From Hyphomicrobium_A sp963817485 (GTDB lineage Bacteria > Pseudomonadota > Alphaproteobacteria > Rhizobiales > Hyphomicrobiaceae): a stretch of 64,000 bases of DNA. The stretch is taken from contig CAWFOR010000012.1 of assembly GCA_963817485.1 (NCBI GenBank), positions 186,001 to 250,000 on the forward strand. The letters are read 5' to 3'. This document shows, one piece after another, positions 9,452 through 17,889 of this stretch. The notes beneath the pieces are model-generated. The model was given only the letters and a program-made list of their open reading frames with translations, had not been told where the DNA came from and did not search any database. A program made the position numbers and the translations under genes. Numbering within the stretch: the stretch's first letter is position 1; each line of letters begins with the position of its first letter.

Positions 9452-10003
9452 TTGGCGGTCAACGACCAGAGCCCAATGGGACGGCGCAGGACACCCCGGC
9501 GCAGCGCCGCCGGCTATCAGCCGGTGCGCCAGCCAAAGCTGCGGGCACCCGTCGTAACGCAACCGCCCCCGCTGCCGGAGCCGCCCGAGGCGCCGCACTT
9601 TGCCTTTGGCAACGCCGAGGAGGACGGCCTGCGCATCCTGGCGGCGCTCGAGACGATGGAGAGCCTGGAGCCCGACTTCTGCGGCGACCTCGTTACCGAG
9701 GCCTCAGTGACCATCATCGAGCGGGCGGAAATGATGGCGGAGCCGGAGCAAGAAGCCGAGCCGCCGCCGGCCGGCTCCCTGCGGGCGCGTCTGGGCGACA
9801 TTGGGGACGCCCCCGACATCGATCCAGAGGAGCACGCGGCCTATCAGGGCGACGTCGAGGAGGCAACCGTCGAGATCGTCGAGGTCGCATCGACGGCCGC
9901 GCCGGCCGTTGCCGCAGAGCCAGCGCTGCTCCCCACGCCGCTGCGGACGGCGCATCAGGCGCACCGGTTCCTCAAGGCCTTGATCGGCGGCGAGGACGAT
10001 TAG
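9452..10003 (+). CDS. Acidic, proline-rich hypothetical protein
   Basis: A 183-residue protein starting at TTG 9452 with GGGGG a few bases upstream; an internal ATG at 9476 is an alternative. The N-terminus is basic (GRRRTPRRSAAG), followed by a proline-rich stretch. A central conserved-looking helix (FGNAEEDGLRILAALETMES) and an acidic linker follow. The C-terminal helix is HQAHRFLKALIGGEDD. No known domain or membrane segment is present. It lies 109 bases before mcd on the same strand and may share a transcript. It is probably cytoplasmic; function unknown. Confidence 0.6.
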   Translation: MAVNDQSPMGRRRTPRRSAAGYQPVRQPKLRAPVVTQPPPLPEPPEAPHFAFGNAEEDGLRILAALETMESLEPDFCGDLVTEASVTIIERAEMMAEPEQEAEPPPAGSLRARLGDIGDAPDIDPEEHAAYQGDVEEATVEIVEVASTAAPAVAAEPALLPTPLRTAHQAHRFLKALIGGEDD

Positions 10004-10112
10004 ACCGGCCAATTGCGCCGATTGCCTTGACGGCCAGGTCGATTATCCTGCATCGCAACATGCGGCGGCCGGCGATTGCCCGCCCTACAACTCCATCCAC
10101 GAGGTGAGCAAG

Positions 10113-11793
10113 ATGTCGACTGCGGCGCTCAAGGCTGAACCGGGCCTCCTGGCGGCCGGCCCCGACGGCCCTGCTGCAGGGCGCAGCCGATGCCGTTGCC
10201 GCGGCCGACCGCGTGCTGCAATCGGCCAAGGCTGGCGTGCGCGCGAAGGTCGCCGAGGCGGGCGGCATCGACGAAGCCCAGCATGCGGGCCACGGTCTCG
10301 CCTGGCTCGCCACCACGGTCGAGGGCCTGCGCCAGATGCACGCCTGGGGCTCGCGGCTCTCGCAAGAGGGCCGCTTCGGCGAGTTCGAGCAGCTCATCCT
10401 CGTTGCCGCATTTGCCGAGTACCTGGCGCAGATCGCCGGCGGCATCCCGATGAGCCAGGTCGAGATCATCCGGGCGGATGCGTTGGGTGTCCCACGCATG
10501 GAGGTTCGCCGCTTCGAGGACGAGGTCGCCGCGCTCGTTGCTGCCGGCTCGGGCCAGGACGTGAAGTCGCGGCTTGCCGAGCTGATCGCCGCCCAACCCG
10601 GCGCTACCACCTTCGGCGATACCGGCCTCGATGACACGCACGCCGCGATCCACGAGCAGATGCGCAAGTTCTCGGAGGCCGAGGTCGTGCCGTACGCGCA
10701 CGAGTGGCACCTGAAGAATGAGTACATCCCGCTCGAGGTCATCGCCAAGGTCGCCGAGCTCGGCGTGTTCGGCCTCACCATGCCGGAGGAGTACGGCGGC
10801 CTCGGGCTCGGCAAGGAGAGCATGTGCATCGTGTCGGAGGAGCTGTCGCGCGGCTACATCGGCGTCGGCTCGCTCGGCACCCGCTCGGAGATCGCGGGCG
10901 AGCTCATCCTCAACAACGGCACCGATGAGCAGAAGAGCAAGTACCTGCCGAAGATCGCGACCGGCGAGCTGCTCCCCACCGCCGTCTTCACCGAGCCCAA
11001 CACGGGCTCCGACCTCGCCTCGCTCAAGACGCGCGCGGTGAAGGAGGGCGACACCTACAAGGTGACGGGCCAGAAGACCTGGATCACGCATCCGGTGCGC
11101 GCCGACCTGATGACGCTGCTCGTGCGCACCAACCCGAACGAGAAGGGCTACAAGGGCCTCTCCATGCTGCTCGCCGAGAAGCCGCGCGGCACGGACGAGG
11201 ATCCGTTCCCGGCGAAGGGCATGACCGGCGGCGAGATCGAGGTCTTGGGCTACCGCGGCATGAAGGAGTACGACATCTCCTTCGACGCCTTCGAGGTGCC
11301 CGCAGGCCAGCTGCTGGGCGGCGTCGAGGGCCAGGGCTTCAAGCAGCTCATGAATACGTTCGAGGCCGCGCGCATCCAGACCGCGGCGCGCGCCGTCGGC
11401 GTTGCCCAATGCGCCATGGACCTCGCCCTGAAGTACGCGCTCGACCGCAACCAGTTCGGCAAGCCGATCTATGCGTTCCCGCGCGTGTCCAACAAGATCG
11501 TGATGATGGCGGTGGAGACCATGGTCGCGCGCCAGCTCACCTATTTTGCCGCGCGCGAGAAGGACCAGGGACGCCGCTGCGATCTGGAAGCCGGCATGGC
11601 GAAGCTCCTGGGCGCGCGGGTCGCCTGGGCGAATGCCGACAACGCACTGCAGATCCACGGCGGCAACGGCTTCGCGCTCGAGTATCCGATCAGCCGGGTG
11701 CTGTGCGACTCGCGCATCCTCAACATCTTCGAGGGCGCGGCCGAGATCCAGGCGCAGGTGATCACGCGCCGCCTGCTCGAAGGCGGAAACTGA
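10113..11793 (+). CDS. mcd: Methylsuccinyl-CoA dehydrogenase, frameshift near the start
   Basis: An acyl-CoA dehydrogenase with the long N-terminal extension specific to Mcd. The FAD/acyl-CoA dehydrogenase core runs from about IHEQMRKFSEAEVVPYAHEW to the C-terminus, with LTMPEEYGGLGLG, AVFTEPNTGSDLASLKTRA and QIHGGNGFALEYPISRV. Mcd oxidises methylsuccinyl-CoA to mesaconyl-CoA, downstream of Ecm. The well-placed start is the ATG at 10113, six bases after GAGGTGA, but its frame leaves the enzyme after ten codons (MSTAALKAEP). The remaining frame is open from 10108, yet its first start codon is GTG 10213. Removing one G from the GGG at 10142-10144 joins both parts into a ~559-residue protein. 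This is either a sequencing error or a true mutation. Confidence 0.85.
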
Positions 11794-11799
11794 CGGAAG

Positions 11800-12825
11800 C
11801 TACTTCGCTGCGGCCTTCTTGCGGCTCGCCCCGGCCAGGAGGTCGGCCGCCGCGTCGGAATCTTTCTCCTCCGTCAGGTTGAAGGCGTAGGTCGCCTCCG
11901 CACCCCGTCCGAGCAGCGGATTCTTCGCGAGGCCGGCGATATCCTTCTTGCCGAGGCCGAGCTTGGCGAGGAGGCGCCCGAACGGCGTCTCCTCGGGATC
12001 GATCAGTTCGCTTTTCGCGTGATCGGAGAAGAAGCGGACGTACTCGGCCATCGCCTCGAGTGGCCCGGCCGAGCAGTGCACGCCGTTGTTGGCGGTGCTC
12101 ACATCGCGCAGGCCGAGCTCCGACTTCCGGTCTAGCAACGTCCGGCGAATGGAGCCCGGCGCGGCGCGCGTCGGGTCGGTCGCCCCCGTCACCCCATTGC
12201 GCAGCACGGCCCAGTCGGTATCGGTCGAGCACTCGAACACGACGATCGCGCGCCCGGGCTGCGTGTAGTGCAAAAGCTGCTGCGGATGGAATGGGTTGAG
12301 AACGACGACCTTCTCACCGCCCACATTGAAGACGCCGTAATACTTTCCGCTCGCGACCTTCTTGGTGCCGAGCGTGTCGGTCAGGACGTTGAGCGCAAAG
12401 GCGGAGATGTCGGGATATTTCCCGAGGAACTGGTGCGCGCCGAGCACGTGGCCAACGCCCGGGCACTCCGCCATGAGCTTCTTCTTGGTCGGCTGCGAAA
12501 GAGCAGCCTCCCCCAGGCGCGAGGCGCGATTGATCACGCCGTAGTGGGCTTCCATGATGCGGTACTGGCCGAGATAGGGGCCGTTCAAGAGGCGCACGGC
12601 TCCGGTCTTGATGCCGTTGGCGCGCAGCTTTGCCAGCACGAGCTCGAGCACGCCCTCGACGTTCACGCCGTCTTCGAGAGCCAGGGCCTCCGGCTTGAGG
12701 AAGAGAACGAAGTGGTTTCGCCCCGCGGGCTGGCTTTGCCGAAGCGGGCTAATCCATCGCTCGCTGGGTTCCTCTGCCGCCGCGACGGCAGGGAGCGCCT
12801 TCAGAATCTTGGACGCTAGGTCCAT
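11800..12825 (-). CDS. Nucleoside-diphosphate-kinase-like domain protein
   Basis: A 341-residue protein much longer than the ~140-residue NDK. NDK-like elements are visible: HFVLFLKPEALAL at the N-terminus, LNGPYLGQYRIMEAHYGVIN, then RNGVTGATDPTRAAPGSIRR and NNGVHCSAGPLEAMAEYVRF. The last matches the NDK active-site strand, with H250 at the phospho-histidine position. A long insert (about residues 90-205) separates the two halves of the fold, and a basic Ala/Lys tail ends the protein. The start at 12825 has GAGGAAA upstream and overlaps the end of the upstream gene by 10 bases, so the two are translationally coupled. Whether it phosphorylates nucleotides or has another ligand is unknown. Confidence 0.65.
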   Translation of the reverse strand: MDLASKILKALPAVAAAEEPSERWISPLRQSQPAGRNHFVLFLKPEALALEDGVNVEGVLELVLAKLRANGIKTGAVRLLNGPYLGQYRIMEAHYGVINRASRLGEAALSQPTKKKLMAECPGVGHVLGAHQFLGKYPDISAFALNVLTDTLGTKKVASGKYYGVFNVGGEKVVVLNPFHPQQLLHYTQPGRAIVVFECSTDTDWAVLRNGVTGATDPTRAAPGSIRRTLLDRKSELGLRDVSTANNGVHCSAGPLEAMAEYVRFFSDHAKSELIDPEETPFGRLLAKLGLGKKDIAGLAKNPLLGRGAEATYAFNLTEEKDSDAAADLLAGASRKKAAAK

Positions 12826-13508
12826 CTGGTTTCCTCGTTGCGAGTGCTTCCGCAATGAAAGTCATAAAGCGCGCTGGCGCGAGTCCGGTCGATGGAGCGG
12901 CCGCCCTCGCGCTCAAGCCAACGCACCGCCTCACGCAGCAGACGCCCATTGCGCCGGGAGGTGACGCCGGGCGGACCAATATCCTGCCCGAAGTCGGTGA
13001 CAAATACGTCGGAGCCGTCGGTTTTCAACGCATGAAATGGCGAGAGTGGGCAGAAACCCTTCTTGGACAGGATGGCCGCGAACCGGATCACCTGGTCGGC
13101 GAGCCGCTTGCACTCCGCCGGGCGGCTGCGCAGGTGGTCGGATAGCTCGAAGGGCACGGATTGCTCCACGAAGAGAGCTCTTCCCGCGTGGTAGAGCTTG
13201 GAGGTGAGGACGCCCTCGCGCTCCAGCAGCCGGCGGCGGCGCACCCACTCCTCGGCCATTTCGGTGAGGGATCTTGCAATCGAAAACGCAACGACCGCCT
13301 TCAGCACCACTTCATGCGCCGCTTCGGGAAGCAAGACCCGGAAGCGGTAGGTGTAGCAGTCGCCCGCGCAAGTCCAAGCCTCGACCTCCTCGAGCACGGC
13401 ATCGGGGCTATCGGCGTCGACGATACCGAGGCGGCGCAGCGCCTCGCCCGCCGAACGCGTCTTGGCGATGCCGCACAGCTCTTTCTCGAGGGTCCATTGC
13501 GTGGCCAT
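12816..13508 (-). CDS. Small protein-kinase-like protein, partner of the NDK-like gene
   Basis: A 230-residue protein with hints of a protein-kinase-like fold. HEVVLKAVVAF (K70) resembles the ATP-binding strand with VAxK lysine, the helix SLTEMAEEWVRRRRLLEREG resembles helix C, and VFVTDFGQDIGPPG (D172) matches the metal-binding DFG loop. No clear HRD catalytic loop is seen; FCPLSPFHALKTDG sits where one would lie. The gene overlaps the start of the NDK-like gene, indicating one operon and probably a common process. It could be a phosphotransferase or a pseudokinase. The kinase assignment is inference from short motifs. Confidence 0.5.
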   Translation of the reverse strand: MATQWTLEKELCGIAKTRSAGEALRRLGIVDADSPDAVLEEVEAWTCAGDCYTYRFRVLLPEAAHEVVLKAVVAFSIARSLTEMAEEWVRRRRLLEREGVLTSKLYHAGRALFVEQSVPFELSDHLRSRPAECKRLADQVIRFAAILSKKGFCPLSPFHALKTDGSDVFVTDFGQDIGPPGVTSRRNGRLLREAVRWLEREGGRSIDRTRASALYDFHCGSTRNEETRWT

Positions 13509-13656
13509 CGCCGTCGCATCCGCTGAGGAAGGTCGGTATGCGTTATCACGGAGCCTTGTCCTCGTTCAACTCGGCACGAGGAAAGAGGCCCCTGCAGAAA
13601 GTCGAGCCGCCGGGACGTTTCCGCCCGGCAGCTCGATTTTTGGTCGCCGGCCGGGC

Positions 13657-15048
13657 TTACTTGCTCGCCTGCTGCGGCAGCGTATTGAAGCGCGCCTTCT
13701 GCTCGTCCGACAGCGAGTCGTAGAACCCGAGCAGCGCCGGACGCACGTCGTTCATCGCCTGCTTGGTGGCCGAGAGCCGCTTGCTCATGGCGTCGAGGCG
13801 CGCGCCCGTGCTTTCCGGGGTGCCCGATGGGCAGGCAGCTTTCAGGATCTGGGACGCCCGGCTCGAAGCGCTCTTCAGGTCATCGAGCGCGAGCTGCTGC
13901 TTCTCGTCGGGCTTTACCGCCGCGGCGATCTGCTGGGCGGGCACATCGGTGAACTGCTCGTCCTTGTCGCTGCACAGGTCCGCATCGCTCTTCTGGCCCT
14001 CGGACATGCTGTCGAGCCGCTGCTTCTGCTCGGACGACAGGCCGTCGGTAAAGGCGGTTAGCGGCTGCTTTACGGTGGCGAGAGCTTCCGTCATGCCGGT
14101 CAAGCGCTTCTGCAGCTCGTCGAGCCGGCCCACGGGAGTGAGTGCCGGATCGTTGGAGCACGACGCCTTGAGGATGGCTTCGGCCTTGGAGGATGCCGCC
14201 GACAGCGCTTCGAACGACGCCATCTGCTGCTTATCCGGCTTCACCGTATCCTCGATCTTGCTCAACGGGAGCGAGCCGACGCCAGGGGCGAAGCCGCTGC
14301 ACGCGGACGCCTCGGTCATGCTGGCCGGTGGCTGCTGGGTGATGATCTCCGGGCCGCCGCTGTAGATCTCCTCGTGCGTCTCGCGCGCGACCTGATAGTT
14401 CGTGCCGCTCGGGGAGTAGGCGTAGGCGCCGTAGCTGTTGTCCGGCCACGCGTAGGTGCCGTAGGGCCAGAATAGGCTGCTTAGGATGAAGCCGGAGCCG
14501 TAGCCCCAGAACGCGGGTGCGCCCGCGTTGGGCCACCAGGCCCAGGAGAACATGTCGCCCCAGGCAAAGGGCCAGAACACGCCGCCGGCCCAGCCGAAGT
14601 GGCAGTTGGGGCAATTCCAGTCGTGGCCGCCCCAGCGGTTGTTCCAGAAGGCGTTGTGGTTCCAGTGGTCCCAATGCCCGTTGTCGATGGGGTGATTGAA
14701 GTCGTGATGGTCGGCGGCGTCGCGGCGCAAGACCTCGCCGCGGGCATCCTCGTGGCGGTCGGCGTCGTGATGCTCTCCCTCGTGATGCTCCTCATGACGC
14801 TCGGCGTCGTGATGCTCCTCTTCGCGGGGACGCGATTCCTCGCGCGGTCGCTCTTCCCGCATGCGCTCCTCGCCGCCTCTGAACTCGCGCTCGCCACCGC
14901 CGCGGAACTCGCGCTCGCCGCCGCCCCTGAACTCGCGGCCGCCGCCGCCGAAATGACCGCCGCCGCCGCGTGCGAACGCGTCGGGGACTGAGCACAACGT
15001 GCCGATGGAAACGGCCGCCATAAGCGCAACTGTGGAACTGCGAAGCAT
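13657..15048 (-). CDS. Exported Gly/His-rich protein with two LTXXQ-type repeats
   Basis: A 463-residue protein with a Sec signal peptide (cleavage after AFA, about residue 27). The mature N-terminus has glycine-rich tandem repeats (GGGEREFR three times), then a charged Glu/Arg/His stretch and a Trp/Asn/His-rich part with one CPNC pair. The C-terminal half carries two related ~110-residue segments, each ending in an LTXXQ-like signature (LSSEQKQRLDSM and LSDEQKARFNTL) of the Spy/CpxP-like family. These are periplasmic helical proteins tied to envelope stress. An internal Cys pair occurs in each segment. The ATG at 15048 has GAGGG upstream. It is probably periplasmic and metal-binding by composition; that is inference. 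Confidence 0.75.
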   Translation of the reverse strand: MLRSSTVALMAAVSIGTLCSVPDAFARGGGGHFGGGGREFRGGGEREFRGGGEREFRGGEERMREERPREESRPREEEHHDAERHEEHHEGEHHDADRHEDARGEVLRRDAADHHDFNHPIDNGHWDHWNHNAFWNNRWGGHDWNCPNCHFGWAGGVFWPFAWGDMFSWAWWPNAGAPAFWGYGSGFILSSLFWPYGTYAWPDNSYGAYAYSPSGTNYQVARETHEEIYSGGPEIITQQPPASMTEASACSGFAPGVGSLPLSKIEDTVKPDKQQMASFEALSAASSKAEAILKASCSNDPALTPVGRLDELQKRLTGMTEALATVKQPLTAFTDGLSSEQKQRLDSMSEGQKSDADLCSDKDEQFTDVPAQQIAAAVKPDEKQQLALDDLKSASSRASQILKAACPSGTPESTGARLDAMSKRLSATKQAMNDVRPALLGFYDSLSDEQKARFNTLPQQASK

Positions 15049-15358
15049 GATTGCCCTCTTTGAGCGCCCCAACCCTGAACGCGCCTGCCCGTGGATTCGG
15101 GAGGTCGCTAAGGGCGCGAGATGCGCGGACGATAAGCGCGCTTCAAGCTGGGCGCCCGCGCATCCTCAAATGAGGGGTAAGAAACGGTTGGCGGCTGCGG
15201 GCAGGTTCGATGCATTCTGCCAACCCGCTGGCGATAAACCTTTCGGCTTCCTCAATGCGAGCCGAGAGTGGTGCCAAATCGGCGCCAATCATGGCGGTCA
15301 GCGAGCCATGCAAGCCGCCCCTTGCCTCGACCGTGCTGCAGTGCCATCACGGCAGCAC
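15049..15358. other. Intergenic region between divergent genes
   Basis: About 310 bases between the LTXXQ protein and the BtuF-like gene. I looked for a cobalamin riboswitch, since the downstream gene is cobalamin-related, and found no B12-box-like sequence. One minus-strand reading frame of 49 codons (15143-15292) has reasonable composition but no ribosome site. Confidence 0.4.
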
Positions 15359-16330
15359 ATGGAGCAAGCTTCGAGCCCTTCCGGCGCCCCCCGCGTCGTC
15401 TCGCTGATCGCGAGCGCGACCGAGATCGTGCACGCCTTGGGCCGCGGGCCGGCGCAGGTCGCGCGCTCGCATGAGTGCGACTGGCCGGCGGACGTGCTGG
15501 CGCTGCCGGGGCTGACGCGCCCAAAGTTCAAGGTCGAAGGCTCGAGCCGCGCCATCGACCAGGCCGTGCGCGCACTCGTCGAGCAGGGCCTCGCCGTCTA
15601 CGAGGTCGACGCGGAGGCTTTGCAGGCGCTCGAGCCCGACGTGATCCTCACCCAGGACCAGTGCGAGGTGTGCGCGGTCTCGCTCGCGGATGTGGAGCGC
15701 GCGGTGTGCGCGTGGGTCGGCAGCGCGCCGACGGTCGTGTCGCTGCGCCCGCATACGATGGCCGACATCTATGCGGACATCCGCCGCGTCGCGAGGGCGC
15801 TGACGTGCACCCCTGAAGGCGAGAGCCTCATTACCGACATGCAGACCCGAATCGCCAAGGTGACAGCGAAGGTCGCAGGCCGCGACGAGCCGTGCCTCGC
15901 CTTCATCGAATGGATCGACCCGCCCATGTCCGGCGGCCACTGGATGCCGGAGCTGATCGATGCGGCGGGCGGGATCAACCTCTTCGGCGAGTGCGGGGCC
16001 CAATCGCCTTGGATCACGTGGGACGCGGTCGCTGCCGCCGACCCCGACGTGATCCTCGTGGCGCCGTGCGGCTACGATATCCCAACGACCGCGCGCGAGA
16101 TGCGTGTGCTCGACGACAACGCGATCTGGCAGGGTTTGCGGGCGGTGCGCCAGGGCCGGGTGTTCCTCGCGGACGGCAACGCCTTCTTTAACCGGCCGGG
16201 CCCGCGGCTCGTCGAGAGTGCCGAGATTCTCGCCGAGATCCTCCATCCCGACGTGTGTAACTTCGGTCACCGCGGACGCGAATATGTGCCCTACGAGGGC
16301 GAGCATACGCCGAAGCGGAAGAAGGCCTAG
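15359..16330 (+). CDS. BtuF-like cobalamin-binding protein
   Basis: A 323-residue member of the periplasmic-binding-protein family for B12 and siderophores (BtuF/FhuD fold). The opening RVVSLIASATEIVHALG is the typical first strand-helix, followed by SHECDWPADV, and EPDVILTQDQCEVCAVSLAD marks the interlobe part. The C-terminal lobe has DPDVILVAPCGYDIPTT and a closing GREYVPYEGE. No signal peptide is visible from this start, and none appears in the 120 codons of open frame upstream, so the protein may be cytosolic. Ecm, 9 kb away, needs adenosylcobalamin. No BtuC or BtuD permease gene is adjacent. It is followed 5 bases later by an alpha/beta hydrolase gene. Confidence 0.75.
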   Translation: MEQASSPSGAPRVVSLIASATEIVHALGRGPAQVARSHECDWPADVLALPGLTRPKFKVEGSSRAIDQAVRALVEQGLAVYEVDAEALQALEPDVILTQDQCEVCAVSLADVERAVCAWVGSAPTVVSLRPHTMADIYADIRRVARALTCTPEGESLITDMQTRIAKVTAKVAGRDEPCLAFIEWIDPPMSGGHWMPELIDAAGGINLFGECGAQSPWITWDAVAAADPDVILVAPCGYDIPTTAREMRVLDDNAIWQGLRAVRQGRVFLADGNAFFNRPGPRLVESAEILAEILHPDVCNFGHRGREYVPYEGEHTPKRKKA

Positions 16331-16335
16331 CAGGG

Positions 16336-17301
16336 ATGCCGGACGACGTGAGTTGGCGACGCGGGTTGTTTGGCATCGCGCTCGCGCTGATGGCATTGGG
16401 CGCGACCGCCATGGCGGACGAATTCAATCTCCCTCCCAAGACCTACTACCGCACCGCCAGCGTACTCGGGCACCGCATTTTCTATCGCGAGGCCGGCGAT
16501 CCGGCGAAGTCGACGATCGTGCTGCTGCATGGCTTTCCGGCGTCCTCGCATTCCTATCGCGAGCTGATCCCCATGCTTTCGCGCGACTACCACGTGATCG
16601 CGCCCGACTATCTCGGCTCCGGCTACAGCGACCGCCCCGATCCCGACGTCGAGCCCTACACGTTCGACAAGCTCGCCGACCACGTGGAAGGCCTGCTCAA
16701 AGCGCTCAAGATCGACCGGTATACGCTCTACATGCAGGACTTCGGCTCGCCGGTCGGGTTCCGCCTGATCGAGCGCAACCCGGACGCCATCGAAGCCATC
16801 ATCTCGCAGAACGCCAACGCCTATCTCGACGGACTGACGCCGGAGCGGCGCGAGTTCTTCCGCAAGGCGCACGAAGACAAGAGCCCGGCGGAGGTCGCGT
16901 CGCTGTTTGCGCGCATGGGCCCGGACGGGATCATCAATGGGCAGTACCTGCGCGATGTGGCGCCCGAGCGCCGCGACATCATGAGCCCCGACAGCTGGAC
17001 GCTCGATCTCTCCTTCCTGCGCACCGAGAAGGACCAGAAGATTCAGGTGCAGCTCTACCAGGACTACCAGACCAATATCGACCGCTATCCGGTCTGGCAG
17101 GCGCTGATGCGCAAGCGTCAGTTTCCGGCCTTGATCGTCTGGGGCAGGAACGACCCGGCGTTCATCGCGCCCGGCGCCGAGGCCTATCTGCGCGACCTGC
17201 CGAAGGCCGAGCTGCACCTGATCGATGCGGGGCATTTCGCGGTCGAGGAGCAGGCTCCGCTCATCGCGGGCTACATCCTCGCGTTCATGCGAAGGCGCTA
17301 G
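16336..17301 (+). CDS. Exported alpha/beta hydrolase with Asp nucleophile (dehalogenase/epoxide-hydrolase-like)
   Basis: A 321-residue alpha/beta hydrolase. Residues 1-27 form a signal peptide ending AMA. The oxyanion motif is LLHGFPASSHSY. The nucleophile elbow reads MQDFGSPVG, with D135 where serine esterases have Ser. Together with D273 (GRNDPAF) and H300 (DAGHFA) this gives an Asp-Asp-His triad, as in haloalkane dehalogenases and epoxide hydrolases. The substrate cannot be read from sequence. It starts 5 bases after the BtuF-like stop and so probably shares its transcript. Its stop overlaps that of the convergent cNMP-binding gene. Confidence 0.8.
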   Translation: MPDDVSWRRGLFGIALALMALGATAMADEFNLPPKTYYRTASVLGHRIFYREAGDPAKSTIVLLHGFPASSHSYRELIPMLSRDYHVIAPDYLGSGYSDRPDPDVEPYTFDKLADHVEGLLKALKIDRYTLYMQDFGSPVGFRLIERNPDAIEAIISQNANAYLDGLTPERREFFRKAHEDKSPAEVASLFARMGPDGIINGQYLRDVAPERRDIMSPDSWTLDLSFLRTEKDQKIQVQLYQDYQTNIDRYPVWQALMRKRQFPALIVWGRNDPAFIAPGAEAYLRDLPKAELHLIDAGHFAVEEQAPLIAGYILAFMRRR

Positions 17302-17669
17302 AGGCTTTCCGTCGTGCGCCGCAGCCGCGCCGTCAGCCGCCGCAGAAGATCGAGCGCGAACGCAGGGTCCTTCTGCACGAGATAGAGGAACGCCTTCTCG
17401 TCGATCACCGCGACCTCGGTCGGCTCGCGTGCGACTGCGGTAGCGCTACGCGGGGCCCCATCTATCAGCGCCATCTCGCCGAAGGTGCCGTTGGGGCCGA
17501 TGTTCTCAAGCACGGCGCCGCCCGCAAGGATGCCGACCTTACCCGAGCGCACGACGTACATGCACTCGCCTGGATCATCCTGCACGAAGATCTTGGCGTT
17601 CGTCTCGAAGCGCAGCAGCGGGAAGCCGCCGCGCGCCAGAAGCTCGAAATCGAAGGGCGGCTGGGCCAT
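17298..17669 (-). CDS. Stand-alone cyclic-nucleotide-binding domain protein
   Basis: A 123-residue protein consisting only of a Crp-type cyclic-nucleotide-binding domain. The beta-roll is clear (VQDDPGECMYVVRSGKVGIL), and the phosphate-binding cassette region reads GTFGEMALIDGAPRSATAVA, close to the consensus GE(I/L)AL...RSA that holds cAMP phosphate. No DNA-binding helix-turn-helix follows; the protein ends with one helix. It may act as a small regulator through protein contacts. It is divergent from the 613-residue membrane protein gene and convergent with the hydrolase. Confidence 0.85.
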   Translation of the reverse strand: MAQPPFDFELLARGGFPLLRFETNAKIFVQDDPGECMYVVRSGKVGILAGGAVLENIGPNGTFGEMALIDGAPRSATAVAREPTEVAVIDEKAFLYLVQKDPAFALDLLRRLTARLRRTTESL

Positions 17670-17889
17670 TTCCTATTCCGGTCCCATGTTCCGATTCCAT
17701 GGCTCGGTCATGCGCGTGGACACGTGGGCTCAGCCTATGACGGTGACATGACCGGCACAACGGATCGCAAAGCGTGGCGGCTGCGTTACGCTGCCTGAAA
17801 TTGCGGCATGGGGCTTGCGACAAGCGAGGCGACAACGCCGCGATTTCCCTATAACGGCCTATACAAGGTTGGGATTGGGGGACGTGACC

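Noticed and set aside
15143..15292. Minus-strand 49-codon reading frame with plausible composition
   Set aside because: There is no ribosome site, no signal or domain, and it lies within a divergent intergenic region. Support was too thin to list as a gene.
15049..15358. Possible cobalamin riboswitch upstream of the BtuF-like gene
   Set aside because: No B12-box-like core or flanking helices were found, so the idea rests only on the downstream gene's function.
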